Below are positions 30,356 to 41,289 of a DNA stretch of 64,000 bases, piece after piece (position 1 is the first letter of the stretch; each line of letters starts with the position of its first letter). The translations under genes were made by a program, and so were the position numbers. Origin of the DNA: Blastocladiella emersonii ATCC 22665. Taxonomy: Eukaryota; Blastocladiomycota; Blastocladiomycetes; Blastocladiales; Blastocladiaceae. The notes under the pieces are model-generated. The model had not been told where the DNA came from, made no database searches, and saw nothing but the letters and a program-made list of their open reading frames with translations. The stretch lies in NCBI GenBank assembly GCA_025594325.1, contig JANHCV010000014.1, positions 124,001 through 188,000 on the forward strand, written 5' to 3'.

Positions 30356-33300
30356 CTAGCCGTCCGTGTGCTTGCGCGCGAGCGGCCGAGGTACTCGGTC
30401 AGCGACGGGGGTGAGTCCGGGGCGGGCTGCACGCGGCACGGGCGCAGGGCGATAATCGAGCGGGCGGCCGCGGTCGTGAACACGGCGGGCGAAGCGAGAA
30501 TCCGCCCGCCGCTGTAGCAAAAGAAGTGCGAGGAGCGAGGATGCGGTCGCGCAGGCGGTCCTTGGCGGGATGCGCCAGTGGAAGAAGGCGCGGGCGCGGG
30601 TCCACTTGAGCACGGCGCGCACCGCGCCCTTGGCCTTCATGCGCCAGGGCGCGTCGTGCGGGTCGGCGAACTTGAGCGGGGCCTGGTGGTAGGCGGGCAG
30701 CAGCGACTCCTGACGCGGCTGGTGCTGCGCCTGCAGCGCGGCGCGCGTCGCTGCGAGGTTCTCGTCGCCCGAGTCGTACTTCTTGGACGCAGCGTCGCCG
30801 GCTAATTTGCTGCCGCTATCCGCAGCAGCGGCGCCAGCATTCGCGGGCGCGACCTTGGACTTCCAGCGGCGGCAGCCGTCGTCGAGGCAGTCGATGGTGG
30901 CGAGCAGCTGGAGCTTGCGGAAGGTAATCTCGACCAGGCCCTTGGGCTCGAGGACGCCGCCGCGGGCGCTCGCGTCGGCGTACATCTTCATGCCGCCGCT
31001 CTGGTGGATCGACGGACCAAGAACGACCCGGGCGCCGCCGCGGAGCTCGCCGTGCGGGGCAATGTAGACGAACACGGGTCGCAGATAGGTGCGCAGCGCG
31101 TCGACAATGTAGCTGCCAAACTTGAGGATGGCGTCGAACATGTCGCGCTGGCCGCCCAAGAACCCGCGCCAGTTGGCGAAGATGAGCAGCGGGAGCCCCT
31201 CGTGGCCGAAGTCGCGGATCACCTGCGCCGTCCTGTACGAGGACGCGGGCGTCCACACGCCGGGCGGGTCGCCGACCATCTGCTCGGCCGATTCCGGGTT
31301 CGCCGGGGTCGGCGGGGATCACGGCCTCAACGGCGCGTCTTGACGGCGATCGCGCCGCGGGAACACCGCCGAGACGGCCGCGGCCAACCACCACCAATTC
31401 GCTCCACCCGTCCATGGTCTCCATGCACGATCCGAGGTCAAAAAAAAACCCGCCGACCCGCGCGCCCGTCTCGTCGCGCGACCAGCGCGCCGCCGTCAAC
31501 GAAACGAGCAGCGACCCAAACAGCGACGACAGGGCTGTGTCGGCGTCGGCGCCGTTGGCCTCGTCGTCCTCGGCGTTGGTCGCGAGCACCTCGACCGCGA
31601 CGTTGAGCACGTGCCACGGCTCGGTGCGGCCGAGCTTCTTGGCCTTGACCTGCCGGAACAGCACGAGGCTCGCGGGCAGGTGCTGCTGGAGCTTGGCGGC
31701 GTCGCGGACGGCGGCCATGATGCCGACACGGACGTGGCCGAGGTCGCCGCACTCGATCATGGCCGTGCGCATGTTGTTGTACGCGGACCCGCCGGCGGCG
31801 GCGGTCGATGCGTTGCCGATCCCGAGGTCGTCGGCAGGGAACTGGAAGTGCCACTCGACGAGCGGGCCGGGGACCGCGTCGAGTTGCTTGGCGGCGTGGG
31901 CGCGGTGGGTGTTGAAGCCGCGGCGCACGTACATGTCGAGGGCAATGAGGCGGTCGACGGCGGGCACGTCGTGCTCGTATAAGAGCGAGGGCAGGACGTC
32001 AAAAATCGAGAGGGGCAAGTTGATCAGGTTCATGGCCTCCTCGTGCACGGTGGGCGACGCCTCGGGCAGCGACGCGACGGCGCGCATCACGTCACAGAAC
32101 TGGCGGTACCGCTCGTCGAACCCGGGCAGCTGCATCGCGATCAGCAGCGCGCGGACGCGGAGCTGGACCGACTGGGCGCCCTTGGCCTTGGCGACTGACG
32201 ACGAGACGGCAGCGGCGCCGCCGAGCTCGGCGAGCTGGTAGAGCGCCGTGCACAGCTTCTGGACGTTGGCGGAGCAAGCGAGGACCGAGCGCTGGGCGGC
32301 GACGAGGTCGAGGACCGCGCCGATCGCCTCACCCTTCCACGCGGCGCGCGACCGCGAAAAGCACGTCCAGTAGAGCGTCTCGGGCTCCATGCGGGTGCGG
32401 AGCTCGAGCACCGTCTTCTCGGTGTGCACGGCGTCGCCGCCCGACATGAACGGCGACTCGGACGCGTGGAACCGGCGGATCAGGCGGTTGAGCTCGGCGA
32501 CGGCGTGCGCGTCAGCGCCCGCCTCGTACTTGTGGACGACCTCGAGGATTGGCGCAATGGCCGCCTGGTCGGGGACCGTGGCGAGGAGCGTGAGCGGCCC
32601 GGCGGCCAGGAACGGCGTGGCGTTGGTCGACGACGCGGGCGATACGAGGTCGAGCAGCTTGCCCTTGAGGTTGTGGGGCAACCGGTCGTGGTCACCGCCA
32701 AAGACCTGCGCCGCGTGGTGGTCCGGCAGCTCGGGGCGGTGGATTACGTCGAGGTACGCGGTCAGGAGCGACGCGAAGGCCTGCACCTGCTCGAACCCGT
32801 CAACGGCCTGGTTGAGCGCCTGCTGCAGGTCGAGGTGCCGCTGGTGGGCCTTGTTGGTCGTTGAGACGCAGGACGAGCAGGTCGCGGGCGGCGAGGGTCA
32901 CGGCAATGTTGTAGCGCACGCCGTCGAGGATGAAGGAGGTCGAGAACTGGTTCTTGATGCCGGCGAGCGTGGGCACCTGGCCCTTCTCGAGCGACTTGAG
33001 GAACTGAGCCTTCTGGTCCTCAGCGGCGAGGAAGGCCATGGTGGCGGTGCCCGTGACGACCGAGACCCAGCGATCGGGCCGCTCGGCCGTGAGTTTCTGC
33101 TGGATGCGGGCGTCGAGCCACTCGGTCGAGAAGTGGTTGTTGGCGAACTCGTCCGTCTCGAGCAGCATGATGAGGATTTCGGCGGTCGTGGGGAAGTCGC
33201 CGCGGATGCGCAGCTCCTTGAGCGCCGTGATCATGTTGCGGCGCGACGAGTGGCGGTCATAGCCATACGCGCACACGTGGCCAAACTGCGAGTCGGCACA

Positions 33301-34539
33301 CTCGTGCAGCCCGCCGTTGGCCAAGACGGAGAAGTAGCCCCACACGTCCGTCAACGACCGGAAGTTGAGCTCGACGGGGTGCCCGCCCGCCGAACGGCTT
33401 GAACCCGGCGTCCGGGTTCTCGGCCGTGATGCGGCACGCGATGACGCGGTCCGTCGGCGCCGGCTTGCGCTGGATCGTCAGCGACTGCGGGTGGTCGAAA
33501 TGGAAGTCGATCTCGGACGTGGTACGCGGCGGCAGCCTGTACAGCATACGCACGTGCGGGATGCGGTGCAGCGGGATGCCCATGGCGACCTGCAGCTGCG
33601 TCGCAGGGAGGTTGATGCCCGAGACCATCTCGGTGATCGGGTGCTTGACCTGCAGGTGCGGGTTGAACTCGAGGAAGTAGTACTTGTTGCTGGCCACGTC
33701 GTAGAGAAACTCGACGATGCCGGCGTTGACGTCGCCGACGAGCTTGGCGAGGCGGACGGCCGACACCTTCATGTCCTTGAAGATGGCCGGGTTGGCGATG
33801 GTGACGGGGGCCTCCTCGATGATCTTCTGGTGGCAGCGCTGGACCGAGCAGTCGCGGCCGAACAGCGAGATGGTGTTGCTGTACGCGTCGGCGAGGATCT
33901 GGACCTCGAGGTGGCGCGCGTTGGACGCCAGGCGCATGCGGAAGACGGGCGAGCCCTGCACCTCGGCGGCGACCTGCACAAACGCGGCGCGGAACTGCGA
34001 CGGGTCCGTGACCTTGCGGATGCCCTCGCCGCTGCCGCCCTTGGACTCCTTGATCTGCTCGGTTCGGGGGTGCGCGGGTGAGCGAGCTGGTCGATAACAC
34101 GTCTAAGCGACAGAATCAACATACCACAGGCGGATAGCCCACGCGGTCCAGCGACCTTAATGGCCTGCTCGACGTTGGTGACGCAGGCCTTGAGGTAGAG
34201 GTCCTCGGGGACGATGATCATGCCGTCGGCGTTGCGGGCGTTGGTGACGAGGCCGTCGCCGGACCAGCCCATGGTGGGGACGTTGGCGGACTGGGCGACG
34301 ATGGTGGAGGAGATCTTGCTGCCAAGGGTGCGCATGGCGTTGTCAGGCGGGCCGATGAAGACGATGCCCCTCTCGACGAGGCGGTCGGGCAGGTGCGGGT
34401 TCTCGGAGGCGTGGCCCCAGCCGGCCCGCACGGCGTCGACGCCGGCCGACTTGGCGAGCTCGACGATCAGGTCGATGTCGGCGTAGTACTAGTTGTTGTC
34501 GCTGAGGCCGCCGGGGACCAGGATGAAGTGCTCGTCCAT
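30356..34539 (-). pseudogene. Acetyl-CoA carboxylase pseudogene, left-arm copy
   Basis: Mirror of the right-arm copy at 58,270-62,453, with the same lesions. In gene orientation (from 34,539 down): the biotin-carboxylase part with an in-frame TAG at 34,489-34,491, a GTATGT...CAG intron (34,125-34,054), a glycine loop reading GGSGEG, and '[14 protein letters not shown]' at about 33,622-33,675; a frame change near 33,390; a further one near 32,865 into the central-domain part; then carboxyltransferase remnants including 'FANWRGFLGGQRDMFD' and 'RMKAKGAVRAVLKW' near 30,620. The span is about 4.2 kb against 6.6 kb for a full gene: the biotinyl domain and the first half of the carboxyltransferase are absent. 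It cannot encode a working carboxylase. Confidence 0.85.
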
Positions 34540-37500
34540 GCGGATGCACCCAGCGCTGCCGAAGGGGCGAACAATGACGCCCTAGACGGTTCCGAAACGA
34601 TGCAGGGGGGTCGATGAGTCTCGCAGGCTCAAAGGCAGCGGCGTCCGAGCTGGGAAGCCGTGGCGCCGCTTTGAGCGGCATTACGGGCCCAACGACGACA
34701 AGGTTGGGAGCGTGGGTCATGAAGAGCGTACAGTTCGATCGAGGAAGCGAGTCTCGCTCGCGGCGAGTGTCAAGTACACGGCGTTCTCATTGAGCGCGCT
34801 GGTTCGTAGCGGCAGTCGGTCGACCCCAACTTGTGCGCGTCAAGTGTAAACCGATGCATCTCAGAAGTGACAGTATGCATGTTGCAGCAAGTTATGTGCT
34901 TCGTAGAATTCATGGGAGGAGCGTGGGGTGCCCGACTCGGGCGGCGAGGCGGCGATGTTGACGCGTCGTTCATGTTGACCGCCACATGTGCTCGCGTCGC
35001 TCCTTCGCGCTCGCGGCCGGATCGCGGCCGGATCACGGCCAAACTGGTGCCCAACAACCAATCCCTTTGTTGGCGACCATTTGCTGCGCACGGCGCCGCC
35101 CGCCTACTTTGCGCCGGCGGCCCCGCGCCCACCCCTCCGCTTCCTTTGCACAGCGGCCGCGGGCAACCACTCCATCCGACTGCCGCACGCTGTCCGCCTT
35201 GCCCAGCCCCTCAACCCGCTCGCTCGACACCGTAACCTTGCCCTGCCTCTCGCGCCGTTATCTCAACCCGGTCCCTCCTGTTCTTATGCTCTCGCTCGCG
35301 CCTTCACCGCCACTTTGGCCCGCCCCGCCGACCCTGACGCCGCCGTACGCGACGCTAGCTACGAGCAGCGCACTCGAATGCCCGATGCAGCTCTCCTTGA
35401 GCTTGCCTCGGTCGTACTGGTACGCGGCTCTCCCCGCGCATGTACACATCGGGCAAGTTTGCTCACTCGCTGTCCTCAAAACTCGTGTGCTCGACCGCAG
35501 CACGGCGTTCCCAAGTCGCTCGGTGTGTTTTCGTCGCTCTCTCCTCTCGAGATCAAGTCTGACATGCGATCCGCTGTTCTTCGCGCTCAAGTAGGTGAAC
35601 CGCCAGGAACCCGATCAACTCGGCATGGCGACGACCTACAAGGTGCGTTCCCGCGTGCAAGCTCAAGTTCGTGTTGGCGGCACCGCAGCTGTCCGAGAAC
35701 CGCATGTCCGTCAAGCTGGCCACACGGTCGTCAAGGTGCTCACCCGGCGGCGCCGCTGCAGCGACGAGCAAGAGGAGCGGTCGGTGTGTGCGCACGTGTG
35801 GATTACTCGATATACGGACTGTATGATGAATCACGCGACTTTCGCGGATTGAGAGCCATTTTAAGCGAGATAGGGGGTGAGATTGGGCCAAGAACGCTTC
35901 GGCCGTCATTCGCGCCCATATCGCGGCTCGCGTGGGCTGCCGTCGCGCGAGGATCACGCCCGGACCCCTCGGGCCCACTCGGGCCGCGATCCAAGGCCAG
36001 CAGCAGCGCGAGACGGGCGCGAAGCAGGCCCGGCAGTCAGGGTGGTTTCGCGGCTCACTCGCGGTGCCGTCGTGCACGCGCTGGGCCCGAATCACGGCCG
36101 GATCATGCTGCGATCGGCAAACATGAGCCGGTCACTCCAAGCCCAGCGGAGCGCCAGGCGCCGGCCGCGCGTGTCAGGCCCGGATCGCGGTGCTATCGTC
36201 TTCTTGCCTGGTCGCGACCCAGTCGCCCTTTCGCGGTCCAATTGCACCCCAAACCCGTTCCATCATTTTTCCGACGGACCTCTGAACGCGCAGGCAGACG
36301 CACTTCACTCTGCCGTTGTACGCTGCTCCACAAGGTCTGGCGCGGCCGCACGCGGGCGCTCAGGGCGCGTTGTGTTTCTGTTTTCCTGCTGGCGAGCAAG
36401 AGGGCATGGTGTCCGGCAGCTAACCAGCACGGTGCCCGACTCCCATTCCCTCACTCCCGATTATGGTGCCCGAATATTGTTGAGCAGCGCGGGTCACGGT
36501 TCGCTCGCCGTCCCGCGCAAACGCCACGCGGATCGCGCGCAGTCGTGTAGCTCCGCGGCATCACGCGCACGGCCCTCGTCGCCTTTACAAGAATCATAGC
36601 CCTGTCGGAGCTGTCCACGAAGCGCGTTGTTTCCGATTTTTTCGCCTAGTAGATCAGAGCAGGATCACGGTTGATCAGTCGCGATCACGGTGGCGGTCCG
36701 GCACGCCCGAGACGCGGGCGGCCTCCCTCGCTCGCCAACGGGTCGCCGCGCTCGCAGTGCTGCGCGAGCTCTCACTCCAGCTAGGCCGGCAGCAGTGCTC
36801 GATGGAAATTGAATGCATGGAGTGCGTTACGGAGCTGCATGAGTCAGAGTGGAGCTAAGGAGCTAGGGAGTGCGGCGGTGGGAAGAAAACGTGCTGTGCG
36901 ACTGACCATGAGGGAGGTGACGAAATCACGTTTTGAAGCCAGCCGTCATGCAGGCAGGCCGCGCTCCCGCGCACGTTTTTTTGCTCTGCCGCACTGAAGC
37001 TCACTCACCTCACACCCCCGGCTGACCGACGCGGCTGCTTGCTCGGCTGCAAGCTTGCAGGACGAGGTTCTTGGCACTCATCACTCGAGTTGCAGTCGGC
37101 GGCGGCGGCGAGCATCCGAGTCGTCCCGAGGGAGGCCGCCAACCGCGGTGAGGCCGGACAGAAAATAGAGTGACGTCGGCCGTGAGGCTGTGAGCTGTGA
37201 GCGATGGAAGAGTGCATGGAGTGGTCTGTCGGTCAGTGCGCCGCCCTGAGCACGAAGGTTTCAGCCTCCATCGCTGACCTCTCGGCGGGGAGCACGCCGA
37301 ACAACCTCAGGGACCATGAGGGACGATGGCCGTGGCCATGGGGGACGCCGTCCATAGCGGCCTCGGCCGCAGCAGCCTGGCCAGGGACCGCCGCCGGCCG
37401 GCGAACGTTTTCAAGCCGGCGGACGGAACGCTGCCTCGGTCCCTCGTGGGCAATCTAGGCGTGCCCACGAGTGCCGTGGTGAGAGGCTGGCCGCGCGTCG

Positions 37501-38051
37501 CGAGCCGTTGGAAAGCGTGTTGCGACGCGTCGCGCCCGTCGCGCACAACTGTCTCCCCGCGAGCGCCGCCACAAACGTGCGCGGTGGCAGCGCCCGAGGT
37601 TCGAGAAGGCCGGTGGGGCGCCGCCGGTCCGGTCCGCTGGGCCAATCGGAGCGGTTGCAGTGCGCCCTGTGGCGCAAGGTTTGCCGCAGCAAAAACGTTT
37701 TCTTGACCCCGCCACACGCATGACCCCCGGAGGCCCGCGAAGCCGAGGAAACGTTTTTTCGTCGCGGCCCTCGCCATCTCGCCCCATGCGTGCAAGAGCG
37801 AGTGCGGAGGAGCGGCTTGCCCGCACACAGAGAGGCAGCAATCACGGCCGACGTCACCTCGGCGGTCGGCGGTCGGCGGTCGGCGGCCGGCCCTCCTCGG
37901 CCTCGCCGCTGGCCGCGTACAAAAGGCCGGCGCTCCCCCCCGCCGACCCAGAGTCTCGTTAAACATCGTCAGCATACCCAAAAGGCTTCGGTCATCCTCC
38001 ACCGTCTCTCCGCCGTCCTCCCCGCCGAAACCCCACCGACGCATCAACACC
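34540..38051. promoter_or_regulatory. Long region upstream of the phosphate transporter, with CACGTT-type sites
   Basis: 3.5 kb without a gene I can defend. GCACGTTTT at 36971-36979 and CACGTTTT at 36927-36934 fit the known low-affinity binding form of the yeast phosphate regulator Pho4; AACGTTTT occurs at about 37404, 37694 and 37750. GACGCGTC occurs near 34960 and 37518. TACAAAAGG at 37918-37926 is a TATA-like box about 125 bp before the start codon. Around 35,280-35,830 protein-like patches appear in shifting frames ('LECPMQLSL', 'YWYAALPAHVHIGQV'), perhaps a decayed gene; I do not recognise it. Confidence 0.45.
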
Positions 38052-39772
38052 ATGTCCGCTGCCGCCGACTTCTCGGCCATGGACAGCCAGAAGTTCAACC
38101 GCTTCCACCTGAAAACCATTTTGGTGAGCGGGGTGGGTTTTTATACGGACGCTCTAGATATCTTTATTATCAACCTCGCCATCCCGATGATCGCCTTCTC
38201 GTGGTTCTTCGTGCCCGGCGCGACCGAGCCGTCCAAGGCGTCGGCCATGCCGTCCATCGTGACCTCGCTCCTCAAGGCGTCGACCCAGGTCGGCACGCTG
38301 TGCGGCCAGCTCGTGTTCGGCTACCTCGGCGACAAGCTCGGCCGCAAGGCCACCTACGGTCTCGTCCTCGCCATCATGATCATCGCCTCGTTCAACACCT
38401 CGCTCGCCGCCGACACCAAGGGCTTCATCGGCATCGGCGGCATGCTCATCTTCTGGCGTCTCGTTCTCGGCGTCGGTATTGGCGGTGGTACGCTAACATT
38501 TCCCCTTTTCCGTGGTGTGGAAGCGAGCCTCCCCCATCTCCTTTCCAACTTGTATTAACAAAAAGACGCCCGAATTAAGACTACCCCATTTCTGCGGTTA
38601 TCGCGTCCGAGTTCGCGTCCGTTTCGACCCGCGGCCTCATGGTCGCCGCCGTCTTCTCGATGCAGGGCATGGGCATCCTCACGGGCTGCCTGTTCTCGAC
38701 GCTCCTCCTGCTGATCCTCAAGCCGACGCTCCAGCCCGTCGACAGCACGACCATCTACGTCTCCAACTTTGACAACGTGTGGCGCATCCTGTTCTTCATC
38801 GGTGTCCTGCCCGCCATCGCCGCCGTGTACTGGCGCCTGCAGGTCCCCGAGACGCCGCGTTTCTCGGCCGCCAAGGGCGACCACGACACGGCCATGAAGG
38901 ACCTGTCCAAGGTCATGCACGAGATCCAGGGCTCGAACGGCGGCGACATCTCGGTCGACCTCGAGGCGTCGCCCGCGTCCTCGTCCGAGCACCTCGCGCT
39001 GCCGACCACGGCCAACCAGCCCGGCTACCTCCAGGAGAAGTACACGCACATCACGTTTGGCCAGCTCTTCGGCAACTGGAAGAACGGCAAGGTCCTGTTT
39101 GCGTGCGCCATGGCGTGGTTCCTGCTCGACGTCGGCTTCTACGGCGTGCAGCTCAACCAGTCGGACATTCTCAAGTTCATCGGCTACGCCAAGGGCGCGA
39201 CGGCGTACGAGTACTTCCTCAACCAGTCGATCGGCAACCTCATCCTGTCGCTGTGCGGCACCGTGCCCGGCTATTTCTTCACCGTCGCCCTCATCGAGAA
39301 GATGGGCCGCATCAAGATCCAGCTCATGGGCTTCGGCATCCTCACGGCCATCTTCGTCGTGCTCACCATCTTCTACCACCAGATGAAGGGCACGATCTGG
39401 CTCGTCATTGCCTTCACGGCCGCCAACTTCTTCTTCAACTTTGGCCCCAACACCACCACGTTCATCCTGCCCGCCGAGATCTTCCCGACCAAGTACCGCT
39501 CGACGTGCCACGGTATCTCGGCGGCCACGGGCAAGGCCGGCGCTATCCTCGCCGCCTTCGGCTTCGACCAGATCAAGGGCAAGAACGGCGAGAACATGAC
39601 CACGGTGCTCGCCATCTTCACGGCGTGCATGATCGGCGGGTTCCTCGTCACCTTCTGGGTGCCCGAGACCAAGGGCAAGTCGCTCGAGGAGCTCGGCGAC
39701 GCCTTCTACCACCCCGATCTCGTCGCGCAGCACCCCGCGCCCATGGTCACGGAGAAGAAGAACAAGGAGTAG
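38052..39772 (+). CDS. PHO84-like phosphate:H+ symporter, left-arm copy
   Basis: Exon 1 38052-38487, intron 38488-38579 (92 nt, GTACGC...TTAAG), exon 2 38580-39772; 542 aa. A plasma-membrane major-facilitator importer of inorganic phosphate. Visible: TM1 'VSGVGFYTDALDIFIINLAIPMI'-type start (positions 38136-38190), the MFS motif A 'GYLGDKLGRKATYG', the phosphate-symporter signature rebuilt by splicing ('GVGIGG' + 'DYPISAVIASEFAS'), the cytosolic 'VPETPRFSAAKGDHDTAMKDL' loop, and the C-terminal 'VPETKGKSLEELGDAF'. Only this splice restores the G-G-D-Y-P signature; the acceptor AAG is non-canonical (normally CAG/TAG). CACGTT-type sites upstream suggest phosphate-starvation control. An identical copy is in the right arm. 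Confidence 0.9.
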
Positions 39773-40248
39773 TGGACGTTGGCAACGGGGGTTTGGAGCA
39801 ACCCTTTTCACCAATGATGAAAGAAATGCTACCGGCGTGTAAAATTAGTACCTTCCTATACATCCATCCCATCATCCCAATGTGTGTCGCTCTCTGCTTG
39901 TGTTCTTTGCTGAAAGGCTCGCTTTCTCCTATCGTGCATCGTTTTCCATCGCGCATCGGCTTCCTGGACGCCAGTGCTGCGACGCACCGATGCATTTCAT
40001 GTTCAACGTGGCGTGAGACGAAGCGTGAGACGCGTTGCGAAAACACGTGTGCGCCGCGTGACGCTTCAGCCCTGCAATGATCAAGCGGCGAGCATCCCGT
40101 GCTCGCGATCCGCCCTGCGATCACCACACGGAAACAAATGGAAAATGCACTCTGCTACTTGTTGCAAACGCATCCGGGAGCTAGGAAAGCTTGATTGAAC
40201 GGCCGGCCGTTTCTTCGCGACGGGTTCGACACTTGTTGAGTTACTTGT
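39773..40248. promoter_or_regulatory. 3' flank, with a second-type E-box/MCB composite
   Basis: The minus strand of 40023-40051 reads CACACGTG, then TTTTCGC, then AACGCGTC, then TCACGC. It matches 26 of 29 positions of the element at 43912-43940. Nothing else is recognised. Confidence 0.45.
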
Positions 40249-41289
40249 GTGCGCGACCAAGGTCCAATCCTGCTGCTTTGGCGTCCCGATCGTGCCGTAC
40301 CGCAACGATCCCCTCCCGCCAGCGGTTTTCGCTCTCAACTTAACGGACGAGGACGCGTGCTTGGTACTTTGCGCGACCGCCCGGGAACCAGTGCTGGCGG
40401 CGGCGGCGGCGCGGACGCGACGAGTCCTTCCGATATCGCCGCGAAAAGCGCGGTCACGCTAGACCTAGACGCGGCGTGCCGGCCGGGAAACGCAGCCGAT
40501 TTCTGTGATCTGCCTCAGCGTGCGTGGTCCACTTCGAGCCGCAATACCTGCTGCACATGGCCGATCCGGATCGTCTGCGGTACGGGCGCGATACCAAGGA
40601 GACTGCCGCGTTCCTCGCCGAGGTCAAGGCGCTCGAGTCGTTTGAAGCTATTGATTGGTACCCTTCCCTTCGCCCGCCTCTATCCGAGCGAAATCTCACA
40701 CGCGTACGCGTCACCCAGTCAATTTCGCCATTCGCAAGCTAGCTCTGTGGCGGCCAGCTCTCGTCGCTTGACCCGGCTTCGGTCACATCGCTCCACGCAT
40801 CGCGTGACGAGAGCAGAGTGTCGACCGGTTCCTGCTGTCGTACCTCGACGCGCGGCGGTCCACGTCCGCCGCCGTCAACTTGGCCGTCGAGATCGCGCGC
40901 GGCTGAATCTGCTGCTGACGCTGGACCGCGGCGTGCAGGAGGTGGCCGCGCAGTCGCGACTCGTGTGCGACCTCTCGATGTCCAGTGACGAGCGAGCTCG
41001 AGCGGCTCGCCGACGACCTCGCCGCGCGCCGCGTCCTCGACCTGTGTGGCAGTCGCTCGTCGGCTCGACGCCGCCCGCGACCGCGGCCCCCGGCGGCGAG
41101 CCGCGCTGGATCTCGCTCCGCGACGTCGCGCAACCGCTCGCTAACCTCGAGTACGCCACTGACCACTCGTTCAAAATGTGGTTGAAGAACAAAGTAACAA
41201 GGGTCACGGATGAACCGGGGGTGAATGTATTCGTCGTTAGACACGCTTCCCATATTCGCGACCGTCAGTACCTGTCGTGCACCAGCTAG
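40249..41289 (+). pseudogene. Decayed unknown gene at inner arm (left copy)
   Basis: No family recognised. Protein-like segments are spread over three frames: 'VVHFEPQYLLHMADPDRLRY' to 'ALESFEAIDWYPSL' (about 40,527-40,670), 'VDRFLLSYLDARRSTSAAVN' (about 40,820-40,890), 'LLLTLDRGVQEVAAQSRLVCDL' (about 40,910-40,976), 'ELERLADDLAARRVLDL' (about 40,992-41,044), and 'EPRWISLRDVAQPLANLEYATDHSFKMWL' within 41,096-41,190. Read in order they look like one helical protein broken by several small indels. The long frame 40249-41289 catches only some of these. Identical copy in reverse at 51,520-52,560. Confidence 0.4.

Noticed and set aside
34988-36550. 520-codon plus-strand frame (and mirror 56,259-57,821)
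   Set aside because: Arg/Ser/Pro-rich, with no conserved segment, in a region full of GGATC/CGCG words; composition-driven.
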